DNA from: Candidatus Fibrimonadales bacterium
GTDB taxonomy: Bacteria > Fibrobacterota > Fibrobacteria > Fibrobacterales > Fibrobacteraceae
Reading direction: 5' to 3'
Length of the DNA: 15,464 bases
Assembly: GCA_009777135.1 (NCBI GenBank)
Contig: WRMM01000016.1
Location: forward strand, 1 to 15,464
Part shown: in pieces, positions 7,430-13,875 of the stretch
Position numbering within the stretch: position 1 is the first letter of the stretch
How the letters are laid out: every line of letters starts with the position of its first letter
Notes under the pieces: model-generated
Databases searched by the model: none
What the model saw: the letters and a program-made list of their open reading frames with translations, nothing else
What the model was told of the DNA's origin: nothing
Translations under genes and position numbers: made by a program

Positions 7430-8163
7430 AGCAATCTCCTAGTTTCGGTCAACCATTCCCATGATCTTAGATTTTCCAGCGCTCCGGTGTGGTTTTTTAG
7501 GTGTCCAAGAAAGAAATTTTCTATGCGTTGCCATGAAATTTGCTTTTCGTGGCTTTTTCCGTTTGCAAAGTTGCCAAGTTCTTGTAAAAAAATAGGGTCA
7601 TAGCTTGATTTTCTAATGCCAAGACAAACTTTGCACACCGCTCCGCCTAAAGCAGGCCACAAGTCCGCAGGTCCTTGCAAAAGTTCCTGCCCGCATCGCC
7701 CGCATTTGGAAAGCGTCGGCGCATAACCGAGAATGTCGCACAATTCATGCAGCCAAAGCGAGAGAGAATTTTCTTTTATTGCATTTAACTCTAAGTATTT
7801 CAAGTTGTTAAGCAGCCATTTAAATTCTTCTGCGGCATGAGATTTTTCTTTTCCAAGTTTTAGCAGAATCTCTGCCATGAGTTGCGCAGATGCCAAGCTT
7901 TGCAAATTGGAACGCATTTTTGGAAAATAATTTTGCAGAGCAGCTTCTTTTGGAATAATCAAAGATGAATTTTTGTGCCGATCGTAGCGAATTTCAATTT
8001 CGCTGTGCGCAAGAGGATCTATACCTGTTTTGAACGGCGACTTTTTAGACTTTGCTCCCTTTACCAAAAGCGAAAGAATACCAACATCAGGGCTAAGCGC
8101 TTTGACTATCCAAGAGCTATCACCATAAGCATAACGATGCAAAACGATTATTTGTGTGCGCAA
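7426..8163 (-). CDS. recO: DNA repair protein RecO
   Basis: This 245-residue protein, with RecF and RecR, loads RecA onto SSB-coated DNA. The N-terminal OB-fold reads RTQIIVLHRYAYGDSSWIVKALSPDVGILSLLVKGAKSKKS, the typical RecO opening. The central helical region is followed by a four-cysteine zinc motif, Cys154-x2-Cys157 and Cys177-x2-Cys180. The start is set at TTG 8163: family members begin about seven residues before VLH, there is no nearby ATG, and GGGG lies 5 nt upstream. The frame is open further upstream to 8313, but that stretch is the opposite reading of the HIT gene and has no RecO similarity. It starts 2 bp after the HIT stop and its own stop overlaps the panB start. Confidence 0.88.
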   Translation of the reverse strand: MRTQIIVLHRYAYGDSSWIVKALSPDVGILSLLVKGAKSKKSPFKTGIDPLAHSEIEIRYDRHKNSSLIIPKEAALQNYFPKMRSNLQSLASAQLMAEILLKLGKEKSHAAEEFKWLLNNLKYLELNAIKENSLSLWLHELCDILGYAPTLSKCGRCGQELLQGPADLWPALGGAVCKVCLGIRKSSYDPIFLQELGNFANGKSHEKQISWQRIENFFLGHLKNHTGALENLRSWEWLTETRRLL

Positions 8164-8165
8164 AG

Positions 8166-8510
8166 TTACCCCGGGGGCCAGTAAAGTTGTTTTTTGCCTA
8201 GAACGTGCAAGTGCAGGTGGCCAACTGTTTGACCGCCGTCTGTTTTGCAGTTTATTACGAATCTTGCGCCTTTTTCTTCGCAGCCTTGCTCTTTTGCGAT
8301 TTTTTGCCCGCAAAAAAGCAAATGCCCAAGCAATTCCTTGTCGTTTTCTTCTGCATCCATTATTGTTTCTATGTGTTTTTTAGGAACAGCCAGAAAATGA
8401 ACCGGAGCTTGCGGAGCAATATCCTTAAAAGCTATCACGCGCTCATCTTCATAGAGAACTTCCGCAGGAATTTCGTGGTTGGCAATTTTACAGAACAAAC
8501 AGTTTTGCAT
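8166..8510 (-). CDS. HIT-family nucleotide-binding protein (HinT-like)
   Basis: This 114-residue protein has the full histidine-triad layout: CLFCKIANHEIPAEVLYEDERVIAFKDIAPQAPVHFLAVPKKHI in the N-terminal half and GGQTVGHLHLHVLG at the C-terminus, with the HxHxHxx active site. HinT-like members hydrolyse nucleoside 5'-phosphoramidates. The ATG at 8510 is chosen because homologues start at the CLFCKI motif and because it lies 9 nt after CTATATT, with no room for a ribosome binding site; a longer in-frame start at 8549 would cross that promoter. It heads the HIT-recO-panB operon, with recO 2 bp downstream, and is divergent from nuoH. Confidence 0.92.
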   Translation of the reverse strand: MQNCLFCKIANHEIPAEVLYEDERVIAFKDIAPQAPVHFLAVPKKHIETIMDAEENDKELLGHLLFCGQKIAKEQGCEEKGARFVINCKTDGGQTVGHLHLHVLGKKQLYWPPG

Positions 8511-8519
8511 TATGATGGC

Positions 8520-8526
8520 AATATAG
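8520..8526 (-). promoter_or_regulatory. Putative -10 element (CTATATT) for the HIT-recO-panB operon
   Basis: It reads CTATATT on the - strand, 9 nt before the ATG at 8510. It is the mirror image of the nuoH element at 8534-8540 (7-bp spacer AAAATTA). Transcription would start at or within a few nt of the start codon. Confidence 0.55.
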
Positions 8527-8533
8527 AAAATTA

Positions 8534-8540
8534 CTATATT
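8534..8540 (+). promoter_or_regulatory. Putative -10 element (CTATATT) for nuoH
   Basis: CTATATT lies 9 nt before the nuoH ATG at 8550, with no Shine-Dalgarno between. It forms a perfect inverted repeat with 8520-8526, and both start codons are equidistant from base 8530. Confidence 0.55.
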
Positions 8541-8549
8541 ACACTCCAA

Positions 8550-9896
8550 ATGTTAGAAGCTCTTACAGCGTTTTTTTCGCAGAAGCCGTTTATTGAATGG
8601 TGCATTATAATTGCAAAGTTTGGTTTTATCTTTGTTCCGGTTATTTTTATACTATTTATGATTACCTTGGAACGGCGTGGAGCAGGTTTTATACAAGATA
8701 GGCAGGGACCTAATAGAACAGGCATTCCGCTTTTTTCTTTTTTATCGCATATAAGGCTTTTTGGCATAGTTCAAAACGGGGCAGATGGTTTAAAATTATT
8801 TACAAAAGAGTTGTTTGAACCGCGTGAGGCGCATGGCTTTTGGTTTAAGTTTGCGCCAGCTATTCCTTTTATGGTGGTGTTTTTGTCGCCTGCGGTTATT
8901 CCATGGTTTGGACCTATGGCTTTTGACTGGGGCGGGCAAGCAGTGCAGGTTGGCGGTTCAATTTTAGATTTGGACGTGGGAGTGCTTTTGCTTTTTGCCT
9001 TTGGCGCCATCAGCGTTTATGGCTCTGTGCTAGGTTCTTGGGCTTCCAATTCCAAATATGCGCTTTTGGGCGGTATGCGCGCCGGAGCCATGATGATAAG
9101 CTATGAAATTTCCATGGGGCTTTCCCTGCTAGGTATGTATATGCTGGTTGGGAGTTTTAATCTGCAAGATATGGTTGCATGGCAGGAGACTAATGCCTGG
9201 GGAATTTTTGTGCAGCCCGTTGCTTTTGTGATTTTTTTGGTTGCCCTTGTGGCAGAAACAGGCCGCGCGCCATTTGATGTGGCAGAGGGCGAGTCTGAGC
9301 TTGTGTCTGGTTTTCACACTGAGTTCAGCGGAATGCGTTTTGCCATGTTCTATATGGGAGAATATGCGCACATAGCCATAAACGCGGCTTTGCTTGCAAC
9401 CTTGTTTTTGGGAGGCTACAGCATTCCTTTTGTTAGCACCGAAGCTTTGAGGGAAAATTCCGCTCAGGTTCTTGCGATTGTTTGCGGAGTGTTTGCTTTT
9501 GGCGCGCTTGCGTTTTTGCATCTTATGCATCGTTATGCCAAGTGGTATAAGAACTGCGAGGCTGCGGATAAAGCTATTCGCCTAAGGGAATGGAATTTGT
9601 ATAAAGCGGTTGGATGGCTTGCGGTGCCAACGCTTATAGCTGCAGGAGCAGCTTCGTTTTATTTTGCGGATTTTATAAATGCAAATTCGTTTGCGGCTGC
9701 AGTTATAGCGGCTGCGGTTCAGGTTTTGGCATTGCTGCTTAAGATGAGCATTTTCTGCTGGATTTGGATTTGGCTCCGCTGGACTTTGCCACGCTTTCGC
9801 TACGACCACGTTATGCACCTTGGCTGGATTATTCTTTTGAATGTTGCTTTGGCAAATTTAGTGGTAACTGCGTTTGTTGTAAAGTTGATGAAGTGA
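8550..9896 (+). CDS. nuoH: NADH-quinone oxidoreductase subunit H (NuoH), long variant
   Basis: This 448-residue inner-membrane subunit of complex I helps form the quinone-binding chamber. The signature ERRGAGFIQDRQGPNRTG (41-58), the NGADGLKLFTKE stretch, and AETGRAPFDVAEGESELVSGFHTEFSGMRFAMFYMGEY (~235-272) are unmistakable, as is the C-terminal WLRWTLPRFRYDHVMHLGW. It is about 120 residues longer than E. coli NuoH. The extra ~100 residues (~292-395) sit between the quinone-site region and the last conserved block and contain additional hydrophobic segments plus a charged loop around RYAKWYKNCEAADKAIRLREW. The ATG at 8550 is chosen by alignment to the family N-terminus and by the promoter position. 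No other nuo gene is in the window. Confidence 0.92.
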   Translation: MLEALTAFFSQKPFIEWCIIIAKFGFIFVPVIFILFMITLERRGAGFIQDRQGPNRTGIPLFSFLSHIRLFGIVQNGADGLKLFTKELFEPREAHGFWFKFAPAIPFMVVFLSPAVIPWFGPMAFDWGGQAVQVGGSILDLDVGVLLLFAFGAISVYGSVLGSWASNSKYALLGGMRAGAMMISYEISMGLSLLGMYMLVGSFNLQDMVAWQETNAWGIFVQPVAFVIFLVALVAETGRAPFDVAEGESELVSGFHTEFSGMRFAMFYMGEYAHIAINAALLATLFLGGYSIPFVSTEALRENSAQVLAIVCGVFAFGALAFLHLMHRYAKWYKNCEAADKAIRLREWNLYKAVGWLAVPTLIAAGAASFYFADFINANSFAAAVIAAAVQVLALLLKMSIFCWIWIWLRWTLPRFRYDHVMHLGWIILLNVALANLVVTAFVVKLMK

Positions 9897-9920
9897 AAAA
9901 AGAGCGACCGCTAAAGTCGC
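9896..9920 (-). terminator. Rho-independent terminator of the lptF-lptG operon
   Basis: On the - strand GCGAC (complement of 9916-9920) pairs with GTCGC (complement of 9904-9908) around a 7-nt loop that contains the TAG stop of the upstream gene, and six T follow (9901-9896). The + strand has no T-run after the hairpin, so it does not serve nuoH. Confidence 0.65.
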
Positions 9921-11281
9921 CCTTGCAATATAATCGGAATCATTCTTTGCTCAAATTCCGTTAAATCTATAAAGCTGGCATTCTCTTGTATTGTGAGGTA
10001 ATTTTCATAAATTTTAATCAATTCTGCTCTTAAAACCTTTTCCGTATAATTCTGCTTCAAAGACTCATCCGCTAAAATCCATAATTCAGCTAGCAAATAT
10101 CTAAGCCTTGCATATTTTGTGCTGCGATAATATGCTTCTGTCCATTCTATGATGTTTCTTAATCCAAGAAATGGATAAACTCCTGCTATAGCCTCTGTTA
10201 AATAAGCGGATATTTCCAAATCCAGATTTAATCTCATGCTCGGCATTTCAATTTCGTCTATTCTATGCTTTGCCTCGTGAATAGCGGTTTGAATAATAAG
10301 ATCTCTTTCAATTTCAGAAAGCGAAGGACCTTTCAAATCTTTATACGCCAATTCATAGCGGATTCTATTCGCTCTTTCAAGATCAATATTTAAATTCATT
10401 GAATACCACAGCGATTGATAGCTAGGATCTCTATACGGCATCTTTGGCATTTTCTCCCTCAATTCCTTTTTATATCCTTTTGCAATATCATAAAAAAAAT
10501 CTTTCATCACAACAACATCGCTGTTCCAAGCCGGAGCATATCCCAGCAAATTAGACCTCAAAATATTCGGATATATCCGCTTCAACAGAAAAATACTTAT
10601 TTTTTTACCATGCTTCCATTCCTCATCCGCGCAAATCACGCGGTCTATTTTAAAAATATTTGCATAAGATCTTTTTAAGTTATAATCTAAATAAAAACCT
10701 TTGCTTTTCAAATAATCATTCAGTTCATATAAGTCGCCCAAGTTATAAGTTCCGCCATAATAATAACGATATGTGCCTTCCGTTAATTCAGCTAATGGAT
10801 TCATTTTATCTTTAGAAACGTTGAATAATTCCGAAAATACAGTTTGGATTTCTTTTTCATCTGTATTGTTTACAGCAAAATTATTTACAGCCATGGTTAA
10901 ATACGGAGCGAGTATATTTATTATAAAAAAATCCAATCTTTTATTATCTGGCAAACTCCAAAATTCTTTTAATGATTTGCTCATTTCGCTATTTGCATTT
11001 TTGCGAACTTCATCTTTTGTTGTATTTTTCAACAGGTACTTAAATAATTTCTTGATTTCCTTCCTGTTCAAGCCAGATTGTTTTTCTAAATTTTCCAAAT
11101 ATTCTTTATTGCTAGTGATTTGAATTTGCGTTCTGGATACTATATTTAAGGCTACAAAAGGCATTTTCATTTCTGTGGAATTATTTTTTATTTCAGTGAA
11201 ATTATTTTTGAGAAATATCGCAAAAAATGCAAGCAACAGAACAAAAAACGCTATTAGTATTTTAAGTTTTCTTTTCTGCAT
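9911..11281 (-). CDS. Unrecognised membrane-anchored protein with an HEAKH (gluzincin-like) motif
   Basis: This 456-residue protein is one I do not recognise by family. It starts with a basic N-terminus (MQKRKLK) and one hydrophobic helix (~8-25), so it is either anchored in the inner membrane with a large periplasmic part or secreted. The C-terminal third has IQTAIHEAKHRIDEIE (His335, Glu336, His339) followed by LDLEISAYLTEAIAG, where Glu356 or Glu363 could be the third zinc ligand of an HExxH...E metallopeptidase. Whether it is catalytic is unknown. Residues ~25-38 are a duplicated heptapeptide (KNNFTEI KNNSTEM) from a 21-bp repeat. The ATG at 11281 is preferred over a TTG 6 bp upstream because GGGAG lies about 7 nt before it. 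It starts 24 bp after lptG and ends at a terminator, so it is probably the third gene of the lpt operon. Confidence 0.7.
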   Translation of the reverse strand: MQKRKLKILIAFFVLLLAFFAIFLKNNFTEIKNNSTEMKMPFVALNIVSRTQIQITSNKEYLENLEKQSGLNRKEIKKLFKYLLKNTTKDEVRKNANSEMSKSLKEFWSLPDNKRLDFFIINILAPYLTMAVNNFAVNNTDEKEIQTVFSELFNVSKDKMNPLAELTEGTYRYYYGGTYNLGDLYELNDYLKSKGFYLDYNLKRSYANIFKIDRVICADEEWKHGKKISIFLLKRIYPNILRSNLLGYAPAWNSDVVVMKDFFYDIAKGYKKELREKMPKMPYRDPSYQSLWYSMNLNIDLERANRIRYELAYKDLKGPSLSEIERDLIIQTAIHEAKHRIDEIEMPSMRLNLDLEISAYLTEAIAGVYPFLGLRNIIEWTEAYYRSTKYARLRYLLAELWILADESLKQNYTEKVLRAELIKIYENYLTIQENASFIDLTEFEQRMIPIILQGRL

Positions 11282-11305
11282 CCACAAACTCCCTGTTAAA
11301 TTTGG

Positions 11306-12391
11306 CTACAGCCTGAACGACCGCAATAACATTCCCAGCGCTGCCGTGCCGTAAATTATATGCCCAATCCAAGCGCCTAGCCATGGGTCTAAAATTCCGC
11401 TTTCGCCCATTTGCAAACCCACTCGAACAACTATATAATAACTGAAAGTTAAAATAATGCCAATGCCAAATTGCCGGCTTAAAGCACCGCCGCGCTGATA
11501 TTTGTGCGAAAGCGATAAGGCTATAATTAAAGTTACAAGAGCCGTGACCGGACCTGAATATTTAAAATGCCATTGAGTTTCCATTTTTTGGGTTTCTTCG
11601 CCGCTACGTCTCAAAATCTCAATTCTGCGTTTTATCTGCTTTGCGCTCATCTCCTCATGGCTTTGCCTCTCATTTATTATATCTTCTGGCAAAACGCTGG
11701 TTTGCCCCCCTATATCCAAAACTTTGAATTTATATGCGCTCAAATTTCCATCCAAAGCAAAAAACCTTGCCCAGCCATTTGATAAAACCCAAGAAGAAGA
11801 GGTATCGCTCCATTCAATTTTTCTAGCATCGTAGCGAGCAATCGGTTTGCCATTATTTTGCAAAACAATGGAAACCTGATCGCCCTTTCTTGTTATGCCA
11901 TTGTAGTACCTAAAATACCAATCCGAATGATCGGAACCTATAAATACAAACTGATTTTTTTCCTTTATTCTCGGGTTCTTTCGCTGCTCAATTCTCGTCT
12001 CCATAATTTCTAAGCGGCGGTAATTTGAATCTGGCAAAATTGTTTCGCCAATTGCAAAAAGCAACGCTGTTATAACCATGCCGGTCATAAGAACTGGCAA
12101 AAGTATTCTGAAAGGGCTTCTGCCTGCCCCTTGCATTGCAGAAATTTCCAAATACCTTGCCAATGCGCCAATGCTGGCTATAGCGGTTAACATCACTGCA
12201 ACAGGCGAAACCAAATATATTATATATGGCAAATAATTCAAGTAATATTCCGCTACCTGATCCATCCCCTTTGAAAGCCACATTCTTATATTGCCAACAA
12301 AATCTATTATTATAAAAAAAATAACGCTGCCCACAGATATTAAGGCAAAGGATTTTAAAAAATTTCCAAGAAGGTACAGGGAAAACTTCAT
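11306..12391 (-). CDS. lptG: LPS export ABC transporter permease LptG (LptF/LptG family)
   Basis: This 361-residue protein matches the length of E. coli LptG. Six membrane segments are split by a large periplasmic beta-jellyroll domain: three N-terminal helices (~8-32, 55-80, 96-118), the soluble part (~125-265), then three C-terminal helices (~280-300, 308-330, 338-357). The coupling region reads ARYLEISAMQGAGRSPFRILLPV, the family signature. With LptF and the LptB ATPase it extracts lipopolysaccharide from the inner membrane and passes it to LptC/LptA. The ATG at 12391 overlaps the lptF stop as ATGA, giving translational coupling; a longer frame upstream is the lptF coding region read out of frame. 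lptB is not in the window. Confidence 0.9.
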   Translation of the reverse strand: MKFSLYLLGNFLKSFALISVGSVIFFIIIDFVGNIRMWLSKGMDQVAEYYLNYLPYIIYLVSPVAVMLTAIASIGALARYLEISAMQGAGRSPFRILLPVLMTGMVITALLFAIGETILPDSNYRRLEIMETRIEQRKNPRIKEKNQFVFIGSDHSDWYFRYYNGITRKGDQVSIVLQNNGKPIARYDARKIEWSDTSSSWVLSNGWARFFALDGNLSAYKFKVLDIGGQTSVLPEDIINERQSHEEMSAKQIKRRIEILRRSGEETQKMETQWHFKYSGPVTALVTLIIALSLSHKYQRGGALSRQFGIGIILTFSYYIVVRVGLQMGESGILDPWLGAWIGHIIYGTAALGMLLRSFRL

Positions 12392-13707
12392 CGCTTTGCA
12401 ACCCGCCATGTTAAAAATAAACCGATTGTTCCAATCAACGCATTGCAAGCCCACATTGAAATTTCTGGCGAAATTATCAAACGGGCGGCCAAATTCTCTC
12501 CGCCAATCAAACATACCCAGTAAATGGTGAAAAATCCAAGGCTATAAACCGTGCCGGGACCAATGCCGCCCCGTTTTGCAATTATGCCAAGCGGAGCGCC
12601 TATAAGGGCAAATATTATGCAGGCCACGGCGGTGCTTATTTTTTTGTGGATTTCAACCTTGTATTGAGCAATTTGCCTAAGAAAGTTTTCGCGCCTTGTT
12701 TCCATTCGGTTTACTTGCGTTAAAATCTCTGTTTCTTCTTGCTTAACAATTTGAGCGGTCTTGCTGCGTTTTTGCTTATCCAACGGAATTTCTTTGCTTC
12801 TCAAGCCTTCTGGCAAAATTGTATCGTTTTTAAGAACAGTAATTAAATCATCAGCATTTTTCCAAACGCGCGGTATAAAATCCGCTATCAATTTTTGCAT
12901 ATCGTTTTTGCTTTCTTCAACCGCTTCAATCATATCTTCTATGGGCATTTCGCGAAAACCGCGAGTTTTTTTGTCTGTGCGCTCAAATCGGTCATCAACA
13001 TTCTGCACGGCAAAATCTTGATTTGCAAAGCGAATTCTAAAATATCGGTCGGGGTCTTTGGGGTCAACAAAGTGGTTCTCGCCGCTTTTCAAATTGAGCA
13101 TCAAAGTTGCGCCCATGTCCACATATTCCATGGAAGCGCTGTCTGCCATTATCACTCGGGGATAAGTTCCGCCAATCTCAAAAATCCTTATGCCGTAAAG
13201 CATGGCATTTTGATTATCTATGCGCGAAACCCAAAGCTGAATCCCAGGGAATTGGTTTATGAGCTTTCCCTCGTCTATCATGGCATGCGGTCTTTTGCGG
13301 CTTATGGATTGCATTAGCATGGCACTGCGGTAATTTGCTTCTGGCAAAAGCCAGTTGTTGAAAATAATCAAAAGCACCATAAGCAATGCAGAAAATATTA
13401 GAACGGGCCTCATAAGCGAGAGCGGTGAAATTCCTGCAGCCTGCATTGCCGTAATTTCCCTATCGGCAGACATCCTGCCAAAAGTCATAAGAGTAGCGGC
13501 TAGCACAGACATGGGTGCGGCAAGCCCAACCATCCAAACCACATTGAGGGCAAAAATTTCCAAAACAATTGGCGCAGGAATCCCTTTTGAGAGAATTTTA
13601 TCCAGCACCTCTACCAAAAAGTTTATTACAAACAAAAACGTAGTCACGAAAAGCGCCGCAAAAAACGGGGCAATGTGTTCTTTAAGCACATAGCGAACTA
13701 GTATCAT
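12388..13707 (-). CDS. lptF: LPS export ABC transporter permease LptF (LptF/LptG family), long variant
   Basis: This 439-residue protein opens with MILVRYVLKEHIAPFFAALF and has the coupling signature MSADREITAMQAAGISPLSLMRPV (~79-102), membrane helices (~13-35, 55-77, 101-122), a periplasmic domain (~125-250) and three C-terminal helices (~355-375, 385-405, 415-435). The order ahead of lptG and the N-terminus support LptF. It is about 70 residues longer than E. coli LptF because of a hydrophilic, charged helical stretch at ~254-350, rich in E, K, Q and R, just before the fourth membrane helix. The start ATG at 13707 lies 8 nt after CTACATT, without a Shine-Dalgarno. It is divergent from the encapsulin gene. 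Confidence 0.88.
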   Translation of the reverse strand: MILVRYVLKEHIAPFFAALFVTTFLFVINFLVEVLDKILSKGIPAPIVLEIFALNVVWMVGLAAPMSVLAATLMTFGRMSADREITAMQAAGISPLSLMRPVLIFSALLMVLLIIFNNWLLPEANYRSAMLMQSISRKRPHAMIDEGKLINQFPGIQLWVSRIDNQNAMLYGIRIFEIGGTYPRVIMADSASMEYVDMGATLMLNLKSGENHFVDPKDPDRYFRIRFANQDFAVQNVDDRFERTDKKTRGFREMPIEDMIEAVEESKNDMQKLIADFIPRVWKNADDLITVLKNDTILPEGLRSKEIPLDKQKRSKTAQIVKQEETEILTQVNRMETRRENFLRQIAQYKVEIHKKISTAVACIIFALIGAPLGIIAKRGGIGPGTVYSLGFFTIYWVCLIGGENLAARLIISPEISMWACNALIGTIGLFLTWRVAKR

Positions 13708-13715
13708 TGGGATAG

Positions 13716-13722
13716 AATGTAG
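13716..13722 (-). promoter_or_regulatory. Putative -10 element (CTACATT) for the lptF operon
   Basis: On the - strand eight T precede CTACATT, which lies 8 nt before the lptF ATG. The 15-mer is identical to the one before the PIN gene (321-335). Confidence 0.55.
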
Positions 13723-13734
13723 AAAAAAAATTTA

Positions 13735-13741
13735 CTATCTT
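13735..13741 (+). promoter_or_regulatory. Putative distal -10 element (CTATCTT) towards the encapsulin gene
   Basis: CTATCTT lies back-to-back with the lptF element, separated by 12 bp of A/T. It would give a leader of roughly 128 nt that is CA-rich at its 5' end (13751-13780). A second candidate lies at 13836-13842. Confidence 0.35.
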
Positions 13742-13835
13742 GTTTCGCCAGCACAGACACCACACAGACACACACCCTAAAAAACGGACACTTTCCCTCA
13801 AAAATAACCCGCTTGCCAATTCAAAATAAGCCTTT

Positions 13836-13842
13836 CTAAATT
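13836..13842 (+). promoter_or_regulatory. Putative proximal -10 element (CTAAATT) of the encapsulin gene
   Basis: CCTTTCTAAATT would give a ~27-nt leader carrying the GGAG (13864-13867) ribosome binding site 8 nt before the ATG. The match to the window's CTAYATT motif has one mismatch. Confidence 0.35.
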
Positions 13843-13875
13843 TTGCGTCAGCACTTTAAAACAGGAGAACTACCC

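Noticed and set aside
8164..8313. Upstream extension of recO into the HIT gene (very Arg/Lys-rich N-terminus)
   Set aside because: This stretch is the HIT coding sequence read in another frame; RecO homology begins at RTQIIVLH and the HIT stop is immediately upstream.
8205..8549. Upstream extension of nuoH on the + strand through the HIT gene
   Set aside because: It is antisense to HIT and crosses the divergent promoter; NuoH family N-terminus fits ATG 8550.
9904..9920. The hairpin after nuoH as a nuoH terminator
   Set aside because: No T-run follows on the + strand; the T6 is on the - strand side, so it serves the convergent gene.
12392..12514. Upstream extension of lptG
   Set aside because: It is the end of lptF in another frame; the ATGA overlap at 12391 is the natural start.
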